Source of the DNA: an uncultured Lachnospiraceae bacterium
GTDB lineage: Bacteria; Bacillota; Clostridia; Lachnospirales; Lachnospiraceae
DNA: 46,364 nucleotides
Reading direction: 5' to 3'
Assembly: GCA_947632515.1 (NCBI GenBank)
Contig: CANRPO010000023.1
Location: forward strand, 1-46,364
Positions 1 to 9,977 of this stretch are shown in pieces (within the stretch, counting starts at the first letter, position 1; every line of letters begins with the position of its first letter). Both the position numbers and the translations under genes were made by a program. The notes under the pieces were generated by a model that was not told where the DNA came from, made no database searches, and saw only the letters and a program-made list of their open reading frames with translations.

Positions 1-33
1 ATTTTGCTCACAATTCAATCAATAACAGAAAAA

Positions 34-61
34 TGGTTCTGGGATTCACATCCCAGAACCA
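34..61. terminator. Hairpin, probable terminator of the upstream neighbour
   Basis: A perfect 11-bp stem (34-44 with 51-61) encloses a 6-base loop. The downstream side on the plus strand has only a short T-rich stretch, while the minus strand continues into a T4 run, so direction is unclear. It separates whatever lies to the left from the ribosomal promoter. Confidence 0.5.
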
Positions 62-146
62 CTTTGTCTACAGTCTGCAACAAGTGTTCAACTTGTTTAA
101 AATAAATTTTACAATCCAAGAATTACAAAATTTCTCAAAAAAACAC

Positions 147-175
147 TTGCATAATGAAAACACATCATGTATACT
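147..175 (+). promoter_or_regulatory. Sigma-A promoter of the S10 operon
   Basis: TTGCAT at 147-152 and TATACT at 170-175 are separated by exactly 17 bases. This is the only strong promoter upstream of rpsJ and predicts a start near 182, giving a leader of about 240 bases. Confidence 0.75.
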
Positions 176-181
176 AGTCAT

Positions 182-424
182 TGCTGTGGCATGATAGCTG
201 AGAAACGTGAGGTTGCTGGATGCCGGTAACGGTGTTCAGGTTTTCCGTGGAGCGAATGTCAAGTTAGGAAACTGACGACAAGTCACTGTACAGGCAAAGA
301 CGTCCGGCATGGCCGGAAACAACGTGGTTAGTGTTTTTACAAGATAGGACACACACGGGAGAGTGTACAGTCACCGCTTGTCGTACTTAGAACTTAAAAG
401 TGCGAAAAGGAGGCGACTTTTTTT
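182..424 (+). promoter_or_regulatory. Long structured 5' leader of the S10 operon
   Basis: About 240 untranslated bases precede rpsJ. Visible structure includes a 6-bp hairpin with a 3-base loop at 303-317. The leader ends with an AAGGAGG ribosome binding site before a T-run and the ATG. The length suggests post-transcriptional control. L4-dependent S10 leaders are known in other bacteria, but I cannot show homology here, so autogenous control is an inference. Confidence 0.5.
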
Positions 425-742
425 ATGGCAAGTCAAGTAATGAGAATTACATTAAAAGCCTATGATCATCAGTTGGTTGATGCATCAGCAAAGAAAATCA
501 TCGAGACGGTGAAGAAGAATGGTTCCCAGGTGAGCGGACCGGTACCCCTTCCCACGAAGAAGGAAGTGGTCACGATCCTCAGAGCGGTCCACAAGTATAA
601 GGACTCCAGAGAGCAGTTCGAGCAGAGGACCCACAAGAGACTCATCGACATCATCACTCCCACACCGAAGACGGTGGATGCTTTGCAGAGACTTGAGATG
701 CCTGCGGGCGTCTACATCGACATTAAGATGAAGAACAAATAA
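425..742 (+). CDS. rpsJ: 30S ribosomal protein S10
   Basis: S10 is a 30S head protein and also the transcription antitermination factor NusE, which partners NusB. The 105-residue length is usual. The sequence carries the family's conserved stretch with GPVPLPTKK in the middle and the [19 protein letters not shown] segment towards the C-terminus. The ATG follows an AGGAGG-type site after a T-run. It is the first gene of the S10 operon and is followed by a 102-base spacer, longer than most gaps in the cluster. Confidence 0.98.
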   Translation: MASQVMRITLKAYDHQLVDASAKKIIETVKKNGSQVSGPVPLPTKKEVVTILRAVHKYKDSREQFEQRTHKRLIDIITPTPKTVDALQRLEMPAGVYIDIKMKNK

Positions 743-844
743 TGACCCCTACTAGGATGATCTGAAGGAAACTTCGGGAGCTGCCATGAGGCGCTGCGAT
801 GCGATTTCTTCGGATCCGCTGTAGAACAACAGGAGGTAAAAGAA

Positions 845-1531
845 ATGAAGAAAGCTATTTTGGCAACAAAGGTCGGAATGACACAGATTTTCGACGAAGA
901 CGGAACGCTGACGCCCGTTACGGTACTTCAGGCGGGCCCCTGCGCTGTAACGCAGGTCAAGACTGTAGAGAACGACGGCTACAGCGCCGTGCAGGTCGGT
1001 TTCGTAGACAAGAAAGAGAGGATTGTCAACAAGGACAAGGGCGGCAGAAAAGAAGTGATCCACAGACACGGCGTGAACAAGCCGCTGAAGGGCCACTTCG
1101 ACAAGGCCGGCGTGCCGGGCAAGAGATATGTGAGAGAGCTCAAGTTGGAGAACGCGGAAGAGTATACGCTTGGCAGCGAGATCAAGGCTGACATTTTTGA
1201 GACGGGCGACAGAGTGGACGCTACGGCGATCTCCAAAGGTAAGGGATTCCAGGGCGCCATCAAGAGACACGGCCAGCACAGAGGCCCTATGGCTCACGGT
1301 TCCAAATTCCATCGTCATCAGGGTTCCAACGGCGCATGCTCCTCGCCGAGCAAAGTATTCAAGGGCAAGGGGATGCCGGGACACATGGGCTGCGTCAAGG
1401 TGACGGTTCAGAACCTCACGATCGTGCGGGTTGACGCGGACAAGAATCTGATCCTTGTCAAGGGCGCCGTGCCGGGCCCGAAGAAAGCCTTGGTAACCAT
1501 CAAAGAGACAACGAAGGTTGAGGCGAAATAG
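845..1531 (+). CDS. rplC: 50S ribosomal protein L3
   Basis: L3 binds 23S rRNA near the peptidyl transferase centre and nucleates 50S assembly. The N-terminus (GMTQIF, residues 11-16) and the extended loop with [20 protein letters not shown] at about 155-174 are diagnostic. At 228 residues it is somewhat longer than the usual 205-215. The extra length looks to be a lysine-rich stretch around residues 55-85. The start follows AGGAGG by eight bases. It is second in the S10 operon. Confidence 0.98.
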   Translation: MKKAILATKVGMTQIFDEDGTLTPVTVLQAGPCAVTQVKTVENDGYSAVQVGFVDKKERIVNKDKGGRKEVIHRHGVNKPLKGHFDKAGVPGKRYVRELKLENAEEYTLGSEIKADIFETGDRVDATAISKGKGFQGAIKRHGQHRGPMAHGSKFHRHQGSNGACSSPSKVFKGKGMPGHMGCVKVTVQNLTIVRVDADKNLILVKGAVPGPKKALVTIKETTKVEAK

Positions 1532-1566
1532 TGACTTGAGTCACAGATGAAAGGAGGACCATTCAG

Positions 1567-2187
1567 ATGGCAAACGTATCTGTTTATAATATGGAAGGTA
1601 AAGAAGTCGGCAAGATGGAATTAAACGATGCGGTGTTCGGTGTTAAGATCAATGAACACCTGGTACACATGGCGGTTGTCCAAGCGCTTGCTAACAAACG
1701 ACAGGGAACACAGAAAGCAAAGACGCGTTCCGAGGTCTCCGGCGGCGGCAGAAAGCCGTGGAGACAGAAGGGAACGGGCCACGCGAGACAGGGATCGACG
1801 AGAGCGCCCCAGTGGAAGGGCGGCGGCGTTGTCTTCGCGCCGGTTCCGAGAGATTACTCTTTCAAGCTGAACAAAAAGGAAAAGCGCGCGGCGCTCAAGT
1901 CCGTACTCACAAGCAGAGTGCAGGAGAATAAGCTGATCGTCTTAGACGAGCTGAAACTTGACGAGATCAAGACCAAGAAATTCAAAGAGGTTATGGATAA
2001 CCTGAAAGTAGACAAGGCAATGGTAGTTCTTGGTGAGCAGGATCAGAACGTGTTCTGCTCCGCGAAGAATCTCCCCGGAATATCCACGGCTATAGCGGAT
2101 TCCATCAATGTGTATGATATTCTGAAGGGCGACACGCTGGTACTCACCAAGGACGCCGTGGCAAAGATCGAGGAGGTGTATGCATAA
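1567..2187 (+). CDS. rplD: 50S ribosomal protein L4
   Basis: L4 lines the polypeptide exit tunnel and is an early assembly protein. In some bacteria it also represses its own operon through the leader. The arginine- and glycine-rich loop at residues about 45-90, including [19 protein letters not shown], is the tunnel extension. At 206 residues it is a normal length. A GGAGG site lies just upstream. The stop codon overlaps the rplW start by one base, so the two are probably translationally coupled. Confidence 0.98.
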   Translation: MANVSVYNMEGKEVGKMELNDAVFGVKINEHLVHMAVVQALANKRQGTQKAKTRSEVSGGGRKPWRQKGTGHARQGSTRAPQWKGGGVVFAPVPRDYSFKLNKKEKRAALKSVLTSRVQENKLIVLDELKLDEIKTKKFKEVMDNLKVDKAMVVLGEQDQNVFCSAKNLPGISTAIADSINVYDILKGDTLVLTKDAVAKIEEVYA

Positions 2188-2486
2188 TGGCAGCGATTCA
2201 GTATTATGATGTGATCCTCAAACCTGTCATCACAGAGAAGAGCATGGCGGGCATGAGCGACAAGAAATATACTTTCTTAGTGCATCCCGAGGCAAACAAG
2301 ACACAGATCAAAGAGGCTGTGGAGAAAATGTTTGAGGGGACGAAGGTGGCGAGAGTAAACACCATGAACCTCGACGGCAAGACCAAGAGACGCGGCATGG
2401 TGTACGGCAAGACGGCCAAGACCAAGAAGGCCATCGTACAGTTGACTGAGGACAGCAAGGACATCGAGATTTTTGCAGGACTCTAA
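2187..2486 (+). CDS. rplW: 50S ribosomal protein L23
   Basis: L23 sits at the tunnel exit and docks trigger factor and the signal recognition particle. The sequence shows the family opening ([14 protein letters not shown]) and a typical 99-residue length. Its ATG shares a base with the rplD stop. Ribosome binding is therefore likely through coupling plus the GAGGAGG inside the end of rplD. Confidence 0.97.
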   Translation: MAAIQYYDVILKPVITEKSMAGMSDKKYTFLVHPEANKTQIKEAVEKMFEGTKVARVNTMNLDGKTKRRGMVYGKTAKTKKAIVQLTEDSKDIEIFAGL

Positions 2487-2509
2487 TATAAAGAAAAGGA
2501 GATAAGATC

Positions 2510-3352
2510 ATGGGAATTAAGACATACAACCCATATACACCTTCCAGACGTAACATGACCGGTTCCGACTTTTCCGAGATCACAAAGAAGACCCCCGAGA
2601 AGGCGCTTTGTACTTCTCTCAAGAAAAATGCCGGACGCAACAATCAGGGTAAGATCACGGTCAGACACCGCGGCGGCGGCAACAGAAGGTTATACAGAAT
2701 GATTGATTTCAAGAGAAATAAGGACGGGATCCCCGCGAAGGTCATCGGCATCGAGTACGATCCGAACAGAACGGCAAATATCGCGCTCATCTGTTATGAG
2801 GACGGCGAGAAGGCGTACATCCTCGCGCCGGACGGACTGACAGACGGCATGAAGGTCATGAACGGACCCGAGGCCGAGGTGAGACTCGGCAACTGCCTGC
2901 CGCTTGAGCAGATCCCGGTAGGTACGCTCGTCCACAATATCGAGCTGCATCCCGGCAAGGGCGGCCAGATGGTTCGTTCCGCCGGAAACAGCGCACAGCT
3001 TATGGCGAAGGAAGGCAAGTACGCAACGCTGAGACTTCCCTCCGGAGAGATGAGAATGGTTCCGCTCGTGTGCCGCGCCACAGTCGGCACGGTCGGCAAC
3101 GTAGATCACAATCTGATCAAGATCGGTAAGGCGGGCCGCAAACGCCACATGGGCATTCGTCCTACAGTCCGCGGTTCGGTTATGAACCCGAATGACCATC
3201 CCCACGGCGGCGGCGAGGGCAAAGCTCCGATCGGTCGTCCCGGACCGTGCACACCTTGGGGCAAACCCGCGCTCGGCTTGAAGACGCGCAAGAAGAAGAA
3301 AGCGTCCAACAAGCTGATCGTAAGAAGAAGAGATGGCAGAGCGATTAAATAG
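2510..3352 (+). CDS. rplB: 50S ribosomal protein L2
   Basis: L2 is a highly conserved 50S protein needed for subunit association and peptidyl transfer. The C-terminal part carries the universal region [20 protein letters not shown] with the histidine associated with the catalytic centre. It is followed by a basic tail. Length is 280 residues, near the usual 275-277. AAAGGAG precedes the ATG. Confidence 0.98.
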   Translation: MGIKTYNPYTPSRRNMTGSDFSEITKKTPEKALCTSLKKNAGRNNQGKITVRHRGGGNRRLYRMIDFKRNKDGIPAKVIGIEYDPNRTANIALICYEDGEKAYILAPDGLTDGMKVMNGPEAEVRLGNCLPLEQIPVGTLVHNIELHPGKGGQMVRSAGNSAQLMAKEGKYATLRLPSGEMRMVPLVCRATVGTVGNVDHNLIKIGKAGRKRHMGIRPTVRGSVMNPNDHPHGGGEGKAPIGRPGPCTPWGKPALGLKTRKKKKASNKLIVRRRDGRAIK

Positions 3353-3363
3353 GAGGAAAGAAC

Positions 3364-3645
3364 ATGGGTAGATCACTGAAAAAAGGACCATTTGCAGATG
3401 CGAGCTTACTGAAAAAAGTAGACGCGATGAACGCAGCGGGGCAGAAACAGGTCATCAAGACTTGGTCTCGCCGCTCTACGATTTTCCCCTCTTTCGTAGG
3501 ACATACATTCGCGGTTCATGACGGAAGAAAGCACGTGCCGGTATATGTTACAGAGGATATGGTCGGACACAAGCTCGGCGAGTTTGTTGCCACAAGAACT
3601 TACAGAGGACATGATAAAGACGAGAGAAAGTCCAAAGTTCGTTAA
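3364..3645 (+). CDS. rpsS: 30S ribosomal protein S19
   Basis: S19 contacts 16S rRNA in the head and forms intersubunit bridge B1a. [10 protein letters not shown] at the start and the [21 protein letters not shown] segment are diagnostic. It is 93 residues long and only 11 bases after rplB, preceded by AGGAGG. Confidence 0.98.
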   Translation: MGRSLKKGPFADASLLKKVDAMNAAGQKQVIKTWSRRSTIFPSFVGHTFAVHDGRKHVPVYVTEDMVGHKLGEFVATRTYRGHDKDERKSKVR

Positions 3646-3666
3646 TTTGAAAGGAGGTTGTAATCT

Positions 3667-4071
3667 ATGGCTAAAGGACATAGATCCCAGATAAAGAGAG
3701 AGAGAAACGCGAAAAAAGATACAAGACCCTCCGCAAAGTTATCTTACGCAAGAGTGTCTGTGCAGAAGGCGTGTTTCGTTTTAGACGCCATCAGAGGCAA
3801 AGATGTGGAGACCGCGCTGGGTATTTTGGAGTACAATCCCAGATATGCTTCCGGTATCATCAAGAAACTGCTGGAGTCCGCGTGTGCAAACGCAGAGTAT
3901 TTGTACGGTCAGGATCCCACGAAATATCCGAATCCGGAGAACCTTTACGTCGCGGAGTGCTACGCGAACAAAGGACCTACGATGAAGAGGATCAGGCCGA
4001 GAGCGCAGGGCAGGGCTTATCGCATTGAGAAGAGAATGAGCCACATCACGATCGTTCTCGACGAGAGATAG
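3667..4071 (+). CDS. rplV: 50S ribosomal protein L22
   Basis: L22 contacts all domains of 23S rRNA and its hairpin lines the exit tunnel. The conserved C-terminal hairpin (GPTMKRIRPRAQGRAYRIEKR) is visible near residues 101-121. At 134 residues it is longer than the minimal 110-residue form because of an N-terminal basic extension and an internal stretch (around YLYGQDPTKYPNPENLY). AAAGGAGG lies upstream. Confidence 0.98.
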   Translation: MAKGHRSQIKRERNAKKDTRPSAKLSYARVSVQKACFVLDAIRGKDVETALGILEYNPRYASGIIKKLLESACANAEYLYGQDPTKYPNPENLYVAECYANKGPTMKRIRPRAQGRAYRIEKRMSHITIVLDER

Positions 4072-4095
4072 GATCGTATTAGGAAGGAGAACAAC

Positions 4096-4752
4096 ATGGG
4101 ACAGAAAGTTAATCCACACGGCCTGAGAGTCGGTGTTATCAAAGATTGGGATTCCAAATGGTACGCTGATGCGGAATTTTCCGAGTTTCTCGTAGAAGAT
4201 TACAACATCAGAAAGTATTTGAAGAAGAAGTTATACAGCGCCGGCGTCGCTAAGATCGAGATCGAGAGAGCGTCCGACCGGGTAAAGGTTATCATCTATA
4301 CCGCAAAGCCGGGCGTTGTGATCGGCAAGGGCGGCGCGGAGATCGAGATCACCAAGAAAGAGCTTACCAAGCTGACCAACAAAAAAGTTTTCGTGGACAT
4401 CAAGGAGATCAAGAGACCTGACAGAGACGCGCAGCTCGTGGCGGAGAACATCGCGCAGCAGCTTGAGAACCGTGTCTCTTTCAGACGCGCCATGAAGTCC
4501 TGCATGGGCAGAACCATGAAGGCGGGCGCACTGGGGATCAAGACCTCCGTGTCCGGGCGTCTGGGCGGAGCGGATATTGCCCGCACAGAGTTTTACAGCG
4601 AGGGCACGATCCCGCTGCAGACACTGAGGGCCGATATTGACTATGGTTTCGCAGAGGCTGACACGACTTACGGCAAAGTCGGCGTCAAGGTATGGGTCTA
4701 TAAAGGCGAGATACTTCCTACGAAATCCAATGCAGAAGGGGGCGATAAATAA
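4096..4752 (+). CDS. rpsC: 30S ribosomal protein S3
   Basis: S3 forms part of the mRNA entry channel with helicase activity. It opens with [13 protein letters not shown]. The type II KH domain carries the GKGG loop at residues 77-80. The C-terminal domain contains [20 protein letters not shown]. Length is 218 residues. Its stop overlaps the rplP start by one base. Confidence 0.98.
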   Translation: MGQKVNPHGLRVGVIKDWDSKWYADAEFSEFLVEDYNIRKYLKKKLYSAGVAKIEIERASDRVKVIIYTAKPGVVIGKGGAEIEITKKELTKLTNKKVFVDIKEIKRPDRDAQLVAENIAQQLENRVSFRRAMKSCMGRTMKAGALGIKTSVSGRLGGADIARTEFYSEGTIPLQTLRADIDYGFAEADTTYGKVGVKVWVYKGEILPTKSNAEGGDK

Positions 4753-5189
4753 TGTTGATGCCTAAAAGAGTAAAACGTCGTAAACAGTTCCGCGGTTCCG
4801 TGAGAGGCAAAGCTACCCGCGGCAACACGATCACATATGGCGAGTACGGTATTATAGCGTTAGAGCCATGCTGGATCAAATCAAACCAGATCGAGGCAGC
4901 CCGTATCGCTATGACACGTTATATCAAGCGTGGCGGTAAAGTCTGGATCAAGATTTTCCCCGACAAACCCGTAACGGCAAAACCGGCGGAAACACGAATG
5001 GGTTCCGGTAAAGGTACTCTGGAGTACTGGGTGGCTGTTGTCAAGCCGGGACGCGTAATGTTCGAGATCGCGGGAGTATCCGAGGAGATCGCGAAGGAGG
5101 CGCTGCGTCTTGCGACACATAAGCTTCCCTGCAAATGTAAAATCGTTTCTAAAGCAGACTTGGAAGGCGGTGTAGCAAATGAAAACTAA
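4752..5189 (+). CDS. rplP: 50S ribosomal protein L16
   Basis: L16 organises the A-site region of the 50S subunit. The diagnostic parts are [13 protein letters not shown] near the start and the [23 protein letters not shown] region in the middle. The ATG at 4752 fits the AAGGGGG site. A second ATG at 4758 would give the usual MPKR start, so the true start may be two codons later. The last 11 bases overlap rpmC. Confidence 0.97.
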   Translation: MLMPKRVKRRKQFRGSVRGKATRGNTITYGEYGIIALEPCWIKSNQIEAARIAMTRYIKRGGKVWIKIFPDKPVTAKPAETRMGSGKGTLEYWVAVVKPGRVMFEIAGVSEEIAKEALRLATHKLPCKCKIVSKADLEGGVANEN

Positions 5190-5388
5190 TAAGTATGTAG
5201 AGGATCTGCAGAAGAAATCATCTGCGGAGTTGGCACAGGCTCTGGTTGACGCTAAGAAAGAACTTTTCAATCTGAGATTCCAGAATGCGACGAATCAGTT
5301 GGATAATACAGCAAGGATCAAAGATGTCAGAAAGAATATCGCAAGGATCCAGACAGTTATCACACAGAAGGCCAAAGCGGCAAATTAA
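5179..5388 (+). CDS. rpmC: 50S ribosomal protein L29
   Basis: L29 is a two-helix protein at the tunnel exit beside L23. The helix-forming N-terminus and the [16 protein letters not shown] motif identify it. Length is 69 residues. It starts inside the end of rplP, which implies coupled translation. Confidence 0.96.
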   Translation: MKTNKYVEDLQKKSSAELAQALVDAKKELFNLRFQNATNQLDNTARIKDVRKNIARIQTVITQKAKAAN

Positions 5389-5409
5389 GCGGCGGAAGGA
5401 GAGGCAATC

Positions 5410-5664
5410 GTGGAAAGAAATTTGAGAAAAACCCGTATCGGCAAGGTAACAAGCAACAAGATGGATAAGACAATTGTTGTAGCCATCGAAAACCATGTTA
5501 AGCACCCGCTTTACAACAAGATTGTGAAGAAAACCTATAAATTAAAGGCACATGATGAGAACAATGAGTGCAACATCGGCGATACAGTCAAGGTAATGGA
5601 GACCAGACCGTTATCCAAGGATAAGAGATGGAGACTTGTCGAAATCGTTGAGAAAGCTAAATAA
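5410..5664 (+). CDS. rpsQ: 30S ribosomal protein S17
   Basis: S17 is a primary 16S rRNA binding protein with an OB fold. The sequence contains [19 protein letters not shown] and [21 protein letters not shown], both typical. The start codon is GTG at 5410, preceded by AAGGAGAGG. Length is 84 residues. Confidence 0.97.
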   Translation: MERNLRKTRIGKVTSNKMDKTIVVAIENHVKHPLYNKIVKKTYKLKAHDENNECNIGDTVKVMETRPLSKDKRWRLVEIVEKAK

Positions 5665-5681
5665 GAAAAGGAGAAATCAGC

Positions 5682-6050
5682 ATGATTCAACAGGAAAGCA
5701 GATTGAAGGTCGCTGACAATACAGGTGCAAAAGAGCTTCTGTGCATTCGCGTTGTGGGCGGTTCTACAAGAAGATATGCGCGTATCGGTGATGTCATCGT
5801 TGCCACGGTCAAAGATGCAACACCAGGCGGCGTTGTAAAAAAAGGCGATGTTGTGAAAGCCGTAGTTGTCCGCACCGTCAAGGGCGCTCGCCGCAAAGAC
5901 GGTTCTTATATCAGATTTGACGAGAATGCTGCTGTGATCATCAAGGAGGATAAGACTCCGAGAGGAACCCGTATTTTTGGACCAGTAGCGAGAGAGCTTC
6001 GTGATAAACAGTTTATGAAAATTGTTTCACTGGCTCCGGAAGTATTGTAG
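5682..6050 (+). CDS. rplN: 50S ribosomal protein L14
   Basis: L14 contacts 16S rRNA in bridge B8 and binds the silencing factor RsfS in other bacteria. [19 protein letters not shown] and the C-terminal [15 protein letters not shown] are family signatures. Length is exactly the usual 122 residues. AAAAGGAG precedes the ATG. It starts the spc-type section of the cluster, without any visible new promoter. Confidence 0.98.
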   Translation: MIQQESRLKVADNTGAKELLCIRVVGGSTRRYARIGDVIVATVKDATPGGVVKKGDVVKAVVVRTVKGARRKDGSYIRFDENAAVIIKEDKTPRGTRIFGPVARELRDKQFMKIVSLAPEVL

Positions 6051-6061
6051 GAGGTGCCGGT

Positions 6062-6373
6062 ATGTCAACATTTAAGATTAAAAAGGGCGATACCGTCAAG
6101 GTGATCGCCGGCAAGGATAAGGACAAGGAAGGCAAAGTGGTTTCCGTAGACAGAAAGAGGAACAAGGTCTTGGTCGAGGGAATCAATATGATTACCAAAC
6201 ATGAGAAACCTTCCGCTGCCAATCAGAACGGCGGCATCATCCGGAAGGAGGCTCCCATCGACGCCTCCAACGTGATGTATGTACACAAGGGAAAAGCAAC
6301 CAGGATCGGATTCAAATTTGAGAACGGCAAGAAGGTTCGTTTTGCTAAGTCCACAGGCGACATCATTGATTGA
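6062..6373 (+). CDS. rplX: 50S ribosomal protein L24
   Basis: L24 is an assembly initiator of the large subunit. It has an N-terminal KOW motif ([20 protein letters not shown], residues about 7-26). The 103-residue length is standard. It lies 11 bases after rplN, with an AGGAGG site immediately after the rplN stop. Confidence 0.97.
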   Translation: MSTFKIKKGDTVKVIAGKDKDKEGKVVSVDRKRNKVLVEGINMITKHEKPSAANQNGGIIRKEAPIDASNVMYVHKGKATRIGFKFENGKKVRFAKSTGDIID

Positions 6374-6397
6374 GTCTAGGAAAGGAGATCTAAAACG

Positions 6398-6940
6398 TTG
6401 AGCAGTAGACTGAAAGAAATGTATAAAAACGAGATCGTAGACGCTATGATCAAAAAGTTTGGCTATAAAAATATCATGGAAGTTCCGAAACTCGACAAGA
6501 TCGTCATCAACATGGGCGTGGGCGAGGCTAAGGATAACGCGAAGGTTCTGGAATCCGCCGTGAGCGATATGGAGACGATCACCGGACAGAAAGCGATTGT
6601 CACAAAGGCTAAGAACTCCATCGCAAACTTCAAGATTAGGGAAGGCCAGTCCATCGGTTGTAAGACAACGCTTCGCGGCGACAAGATGTATGAGTTTCTG
6701 GATCGTCTTGTAAACCTTGCGCTGCCCCGTGTGCGCGACTTCCGCGGCGTCAACCCCAACTCCTTTGACGGCAGAGGAAACTATGCGCTCGGTATCAAGG
6801 AACAGATCATCTTCCCCGAGATCGAGTACGATAAGGTTGACAAGGTGAGAGGTATGGACGTTATCTTTGTCACCACCGCCAACACGGACGAGGAAGCCCG
6901 TGAGTTGTTGAGATTGTTTAACATGCCATTCGCTAAATAA
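6398..6940 (+). CDS. rplE: 50S ribosomal protein L5
   Basis: L5 binds 5S rRNA in the central protuberance. The sequence carries [20 protein letters not shown] and the [20 protein letters not shown] segment. The best start is TTG at 6398, eight or nine bases after AAAGGAG, giving the usual 180 residues. No ATG closer to the site would keep the conserved N-terminal SRLKEMYK. Confidence 0.97.
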   Translation: MSSRLKEMYKNEIVDAMIKKFGYKNIMEVPKLDKIVINMGVGEAKDNAKVLESAVSDMETITGQKAIVTKAKNSIANFKIREGQSIGCKTTLRGDKMYEFLDRLVNLALPRVRDFRGVNPNSFDGRGNYALGIKEQIIFPEIEYDKVDKVRGMDVIFVTTANTDEEARELLRLFNMPFAK

Positions 6941-6954
6941 AAGGAGGTAAATTC

Positions 6955-7140
6955 ATGGCTAAGACAGCAATGAAGGTGAAACAGCAGCGTAAACCGAAAT
7001 TCTCATCGAGAGCGTACAATCGCTGCAAGATCTGTGGGCGTCCACATGCTTATTTGAGAAAATACGGAATTTGCAGAATTTGTTTCCGTGAGTTAGCATA
7101 TAAAGGTCAGATTCCCGGCGTCAAAAAGGCAAGCTGGTAA
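6955..7140 (+). CDS. rpsN: 30S ribosomal protein S14, zinc-binding type
   Basis: This short 61-residue form has two CxxC pairs (CKIC and CRIC) that bind zinc, as in the type Z S14 of many Firmicutes. Bacteria with this form sometimes also carry a zinc-free paralog induced in zinc limitation; none is in this window. AAAGGAGG precedes the ATG. Confidence 0.98.
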   Translation: MAKTAMKVKQQRKPKFSSRAYNRCKICGRPHAYLRKYGICRICFRELAYKGQIPGVKKASW

Positions 7141-7180
7141 GCGGCTGAATAAGCGATCAATGATATAAGGAGGAAAAATC

Positions 7181-7582
7181 ATGACAATGAGCGATCCGAT
7201 TGCAGATATGCTTACAAGAATCCGTAACGCAAATACTGCAAAGCACGATACAGTAGATGTACCCTCATCCAAGATGAAACTGGCGATTGCGCAGATTCTT
7301 CTGGATGAAGGCTATATTAGGAAATATGACTTAATCGATAACGGCAACTTCAAGACGATCCATATCACATTGAAGTACGGCGAGGATAAGAACGACAAGA
7401 TCATTTCCGGTATCAAGAGAATCTCCAAACCCGGCCTTCGCGTATATGTGGGCAAGGAAGATCTGCCGAAGGTTTTGGGAGGCTTGGGCGTTGCGATCAT
7501 CTCTACCAACAAGGGCGTTGTGACGGACAAGAAAGCAAGAGAGCTCCAGGTAGGCGGCGAAGTGCTGGCGTTCGTCTGGTAG
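7181..7582 (+). CDS. rpsH: 30S ribosomal protein S8
   Basis: S8 binds the central domain of 16S rRNA and in E. coli represses the spc operon. [15 protein letters not shown] and the C-terminal [17 protein letters not shown] are characteristic. The start at 7181 is ATGACAATG; the second ATG is also possible. TAAGGAGG lies upstream. The gene is followed by an exceptional 236-base spacer. Confidence 0.97.
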   Translation: MTMSDPIADMLTRIRNANTAKHDTVDVPSSKMKLAIAQILLDEGYIRKYDLIDNGNFKTIHITLKYGEDKNDKIISGIKRISKPGLRVYVGKEDLPKVLGGLGVAIISTNKGVVTDKKARELQVGGEVLAFVW

Positions 7583-7645
7583 CCGAATGAAAAGAATTTC
7601 TAAGGCGTTACAGGACAACGCCTAAGAAATACTATATTTCATTCA

Positions 7646-7765
7646 CGAGAATGTCCCTGCGGGCCATTCTCGGGGAGCGGACCGGCAGCGAGAGGTTCTC
7701 GAGTCTGGAGAAATGCCTCTTCGAGTCATTCTCGGGGAGTGACCGGCAGCGAGAGGTTCTCGGGT
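7646..7765 (+). repeat. Palindrome and imperfect direct repeats between rpsH and rplF
   Basis: The 236-base gap holds an imperfect tandem duplication: 7665-7704 and 7727-7765 share about 37 of 40 bases, differing near the middle and at the end. The first copy is preceded by an 8-bp hairpin (7646-7653 with 7665-7672) with an inner CCC/GGG stem. The unit mixes CATTCTCG and CGAGAGGTTCTCG motifs. No reading frame with a ribosome binding site is seen in it. Confidence 0.8.
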
Positions 7766-7818
7766 TCGGAAGAGTAGCAGCAATAGAAGATGTCAAATAA
7801 ATCAGGAGGTACGGGCAT

Positions 7819-8361
7819 ATGTCACGAATAGGAAGAATGCCAATCGCGATTCCTGCGGGCGTTACCGTGGATGTCGCAGAAAATAATAAAGTGACTGTAA
7901 AAGGTCCTAAGGGAACGCTTGAGAGAGTGTTGCCGTCGGAGATGGAGATCAAAGTGGAGGGCGATCGGGTCATCGTATCCAGACCTAACGATCTGAAGAA
8001 GATGAAGTCCTTACACGGTCTGACAAGAACATTGATCAATAACATGGTAGTGGGCGTTACGGAAGGGTATGAGAAGAAGCTGGAGGTAAACGGCGTAGGT
8101 TACAGGGCGTCCAAGTCCGGCAAGACGCTGACTCTGAACCTGGGGTATTCTCACCCCGTAGAGATGACAGATCCCGAGGGGATCGAGACTGTCATGGACG
8201 GACAGAACATTATTATCGTCAAAGGTATCGATAAAGAAAAGGTTGGTCAATTTGCGGCTGAGATCAGAGATAAGAGGAGACCGGAGCCTTACAAGGGCAA
8301 GGGTATCAAGTACGCTGATGAGACGATTAGACGTAAAGTTGGTAAGACTGGTAAGAAATAA
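7819..8361 (+). CDS. rplF: 50S ribosomal protein L6
   Basis: L6 lies near the factor-binding site of the 50S subunit. [15 protein letters not shown] and the C-terminal [16 protein letters not shown] stretch are diagnostic. Length is 180 residues. AGGAGG precedes the ATG after the repeat-rich spacer. Confidence 0.98.
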   Translation: MSRIGRMPIAIPAGVTVDVAENNKVTVKGPKGTLERVLPSEMEIKVEGDRVIVSRPNDLKKMKSLHGLTRTLINNMVVGVTEGYEKKLEVNGVGYRASKSGKTLTLNLGYSHPVEMTDPEGIETVMDGQNIIIVKGIDKEKVGQFAAEIRDKRRPEPYKGKGIKYADETIRRKVGKTGKK

Positions 8362-8381
8362 CAGATAAGGAGAGTATGAAA

Positions 8382-8750
8382 ATGGTTAGGAAGGAATCAA
8401 GACAGGAAATTCGTGTAAAGAAACACAAGAGACTGCGCAACCGTTTCAGCGGCACTGCTGAGAGACCGCGTCTGGCTGTGTTCAGAAGCAATAATCATAT
8501 GTATGCTCAAATTATTGACGATACAGTTGGAAACACTTTAGTCTCGGCGTCAACGCTTGAGAAGGCCGTCAAGTCCGAGCTGGAAAAAACCAATAACGTT
8601 GATGCGGCAGCATACTTAGGAACGGTGATCGCCAAGAGAGCGATCGAGAAAGGTATCAAGACCGTCGTTTTTGACAGAGGCGGTTACATCTATCAGGGCA
8701 AGATCGCGGCGTTAGCCGAGGCGGCAAGAGAAGCCGGCCTGGAATTCTAG
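8382..8750 (+). CDS. rplR: 50S ribosomal protein L18
   Basis: L18 binds 5S rRNA together with L5. The conserved segments are [22 protein letters not shown] and [26 protein letters not shown] place the start at 8382 because the GGAG site is nine bases upstream. The ATG at 8376 is only three bases from it. This gives 122 residues, the usual length. Confidence 0.96.
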   Translation: MVRKESRQEIRVKKHKRLRNRFSGTAERPRLAVFRSNNHMYAQIIDDTVGNTLVSASTLEKAVKSELEKTNNVDAAAYLGTVIAKRAIEKGIKTVVFDRGGYIYQGKIAALAEAAREAGLEF

Positions 8751-8769
8751 GAAGGGAGAAGGAAATCAC

Positions 8770-9279
8770 ATGAGACGTACAATCATTGACGTAAGTCAGT
8801 TAGAGTTGACCGAAAAAGTTGTAACCATCAAACGTGTTACCAAGGTTGTTAAAGGTGGTCGTAACATGCGTTTCACGGCGCTTGTAGTAGTCGGCGACGG
8901 CAATGGTCATGTTGGCGCGGGCTTGGGCAAGGCGACTGAGATCCCTGAGGCGATCCGCAAAGGCAAGGAAGACGCGATCAAGAATCTGGTTACGGTTGCG
9001 CTTGACAATCATAACAGTATCACGCATGATTATATCGGCGAATTCGGTTCCGCGTCCGTGCTCTTAAAGAGAGCGAAAGAAGGTACAGGTATCATCGCCG
9101 GAGGTCCGGCGCGTATTGTGTGCGAGCTCGCAGGTATCAAGAATATCCGGACGAAGTCCTTGGGCTCCAACAATAAGCAGAACGTTGTACTTGCTACAAT
9201 CGCGGGCTTAAGCCAGTTGAAGACTCCTGAAGAGGTAGCTAAGAATCGCGGCAAATCCGTAGAAGAGATTCGTGCTTAA
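8770..9279 (+). CDS. rpsE: 30S ribosomal protein S5
   Basis: S5 contributes to decoding fidelity and the mRNA entry channel. The dsRNA-binding fold contains [19 protein letters not shown] and the C-terminal domain has [14 protein letters not shown]. Length is 169 residues. It begins 19 bases after rplR, behind a GAAGGGAG site. Confidence 0.98.
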   Translation: MRRTIIDVSQLELTEKVVTIKRVTKVVKGGRNMRFTALVVVGDGNGHVGAGLGKATEIPEAIRKGKEDAIKNLVTVALDNHNSITHDYIGEFGSASVLLKRAKEGTGIIAGGPARIVCELAGIKNIRTKSLGSNNKQNVVLATIAGLSQLKTPEEVAKNRGKSVEEIRA

Positions 9280-9322
9280 GCTGCCGGAGGTCATCGGTCA
9301 GAAAGTTTAGGAGGAAAAAGAG

Positions 9323-9523
9323 ATGGCAGAAAAAAAAGAAGAGACGAAGAAATTAAAGATTACTCTGATCAGGTCTACCATTGGTCAGGTCCCGAAGAAC
9401 AGAGCTACGATTCAGGCGATGGGGCTTCGCAAGATCAATCAGACGGTGGAGCTGCCCGATAACGCTTCGACCAGAGGCCAGATCAGAATGGTAAGGCATA
9501 TGATCAAAGTAGAGGAAGCATAA
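9323..9523 (+). CDS. rpmD: 50S ribosomal protein L30
   Basis: L30 is a small rRNA-binding protein of domain [15 protein letters not shown] and the [14 protein letters not shown] pattern identify it. A short charged extension ([10 protein letters not shown]) precedes the conserved core. Length is 66 residues. TAGGAGG lies upstream. Confidence 0.96.
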   Translation: MAEKKEETKKLKITLIRSTIGQVPKNRATIQAMGLRKINQTVELPDNASTRGQIRMVRHMIKVEEA

Positions 9524-9536
9524 AGGAGGTGTCGGC

Positions 9537-9977
9537 ATGGATTTATCAAATTTGAGACCTGCCAAAGGTTCGGTGCAGAGCGATAATTTTAGAAGAGGCC
9601 GCGGTCACGGCTCAGGCAACGGTAAGACGGCAGGCAAGGGACACAAAGGGCAGAAAGCTCGTTCCGGAGCGCCCAGACCGGGGTTTGAAGGCGGTCAGAT
9701 GCCGCTGTACAGACGACTCCCCAAGAGAGGTTTCAAGTGCAGAAACTCTAAGGAGATCGTTGCGATCAATCTGAGCGCATTGGAAGTATTTGAGAACGGC
9801 GCGACAGTGGATGTAGATGCATTGATCGAAAAAGGAATCATCAAGAACCCTCGTGACGGTGTCAAAATTCTTGGAAATGGGGAATTAACTAAGAAACTCG
9901 ACGTGAAGGTAGGCGCATACAGCGCATCTGCGAAGGAGAAGATCGAGGCACTTGGTGGAACAGCAGAGGTGATCTAA
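9537..9977 (+). CDS. rplO: 50S ribosomal protein L15
   Basis: L15 is a late assembly protein with a long glycine- and arginine-rich N-terminal extension, seen here at residues about 8-50. [14 protein letters not shown] follows. Length is 146 residues. The stop overlaps the secY start by one base, the usual coupling of rplO and secY. Confidence 0.98.
   Translation: MDLSNLRPAKGSVQSDNFRRGRGHGSGNGKTAGKGHKGQKARSGAPRPGFEGGQMPLYRRLPKRGFKCRNSKEIVAINLSALEVFENGATVDVDALIEKGIIKNPRDGVKILGNGELTKKLDVKVGAYSASAKEKIEALGGTAEVI

Noticed and set aside
752..1384. A 210-residue minus-strand frame opposite rplC
   Set aside because: It lies fully antisense to an unmistakable L3 gene and has no site or family features.
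7646..7765. Insertion sequence remnant between rpsH and rplF
   Set aside because: No transposase-like frame or terminal inverted repeats with target duplication; it looks like a small palindromic repeat.
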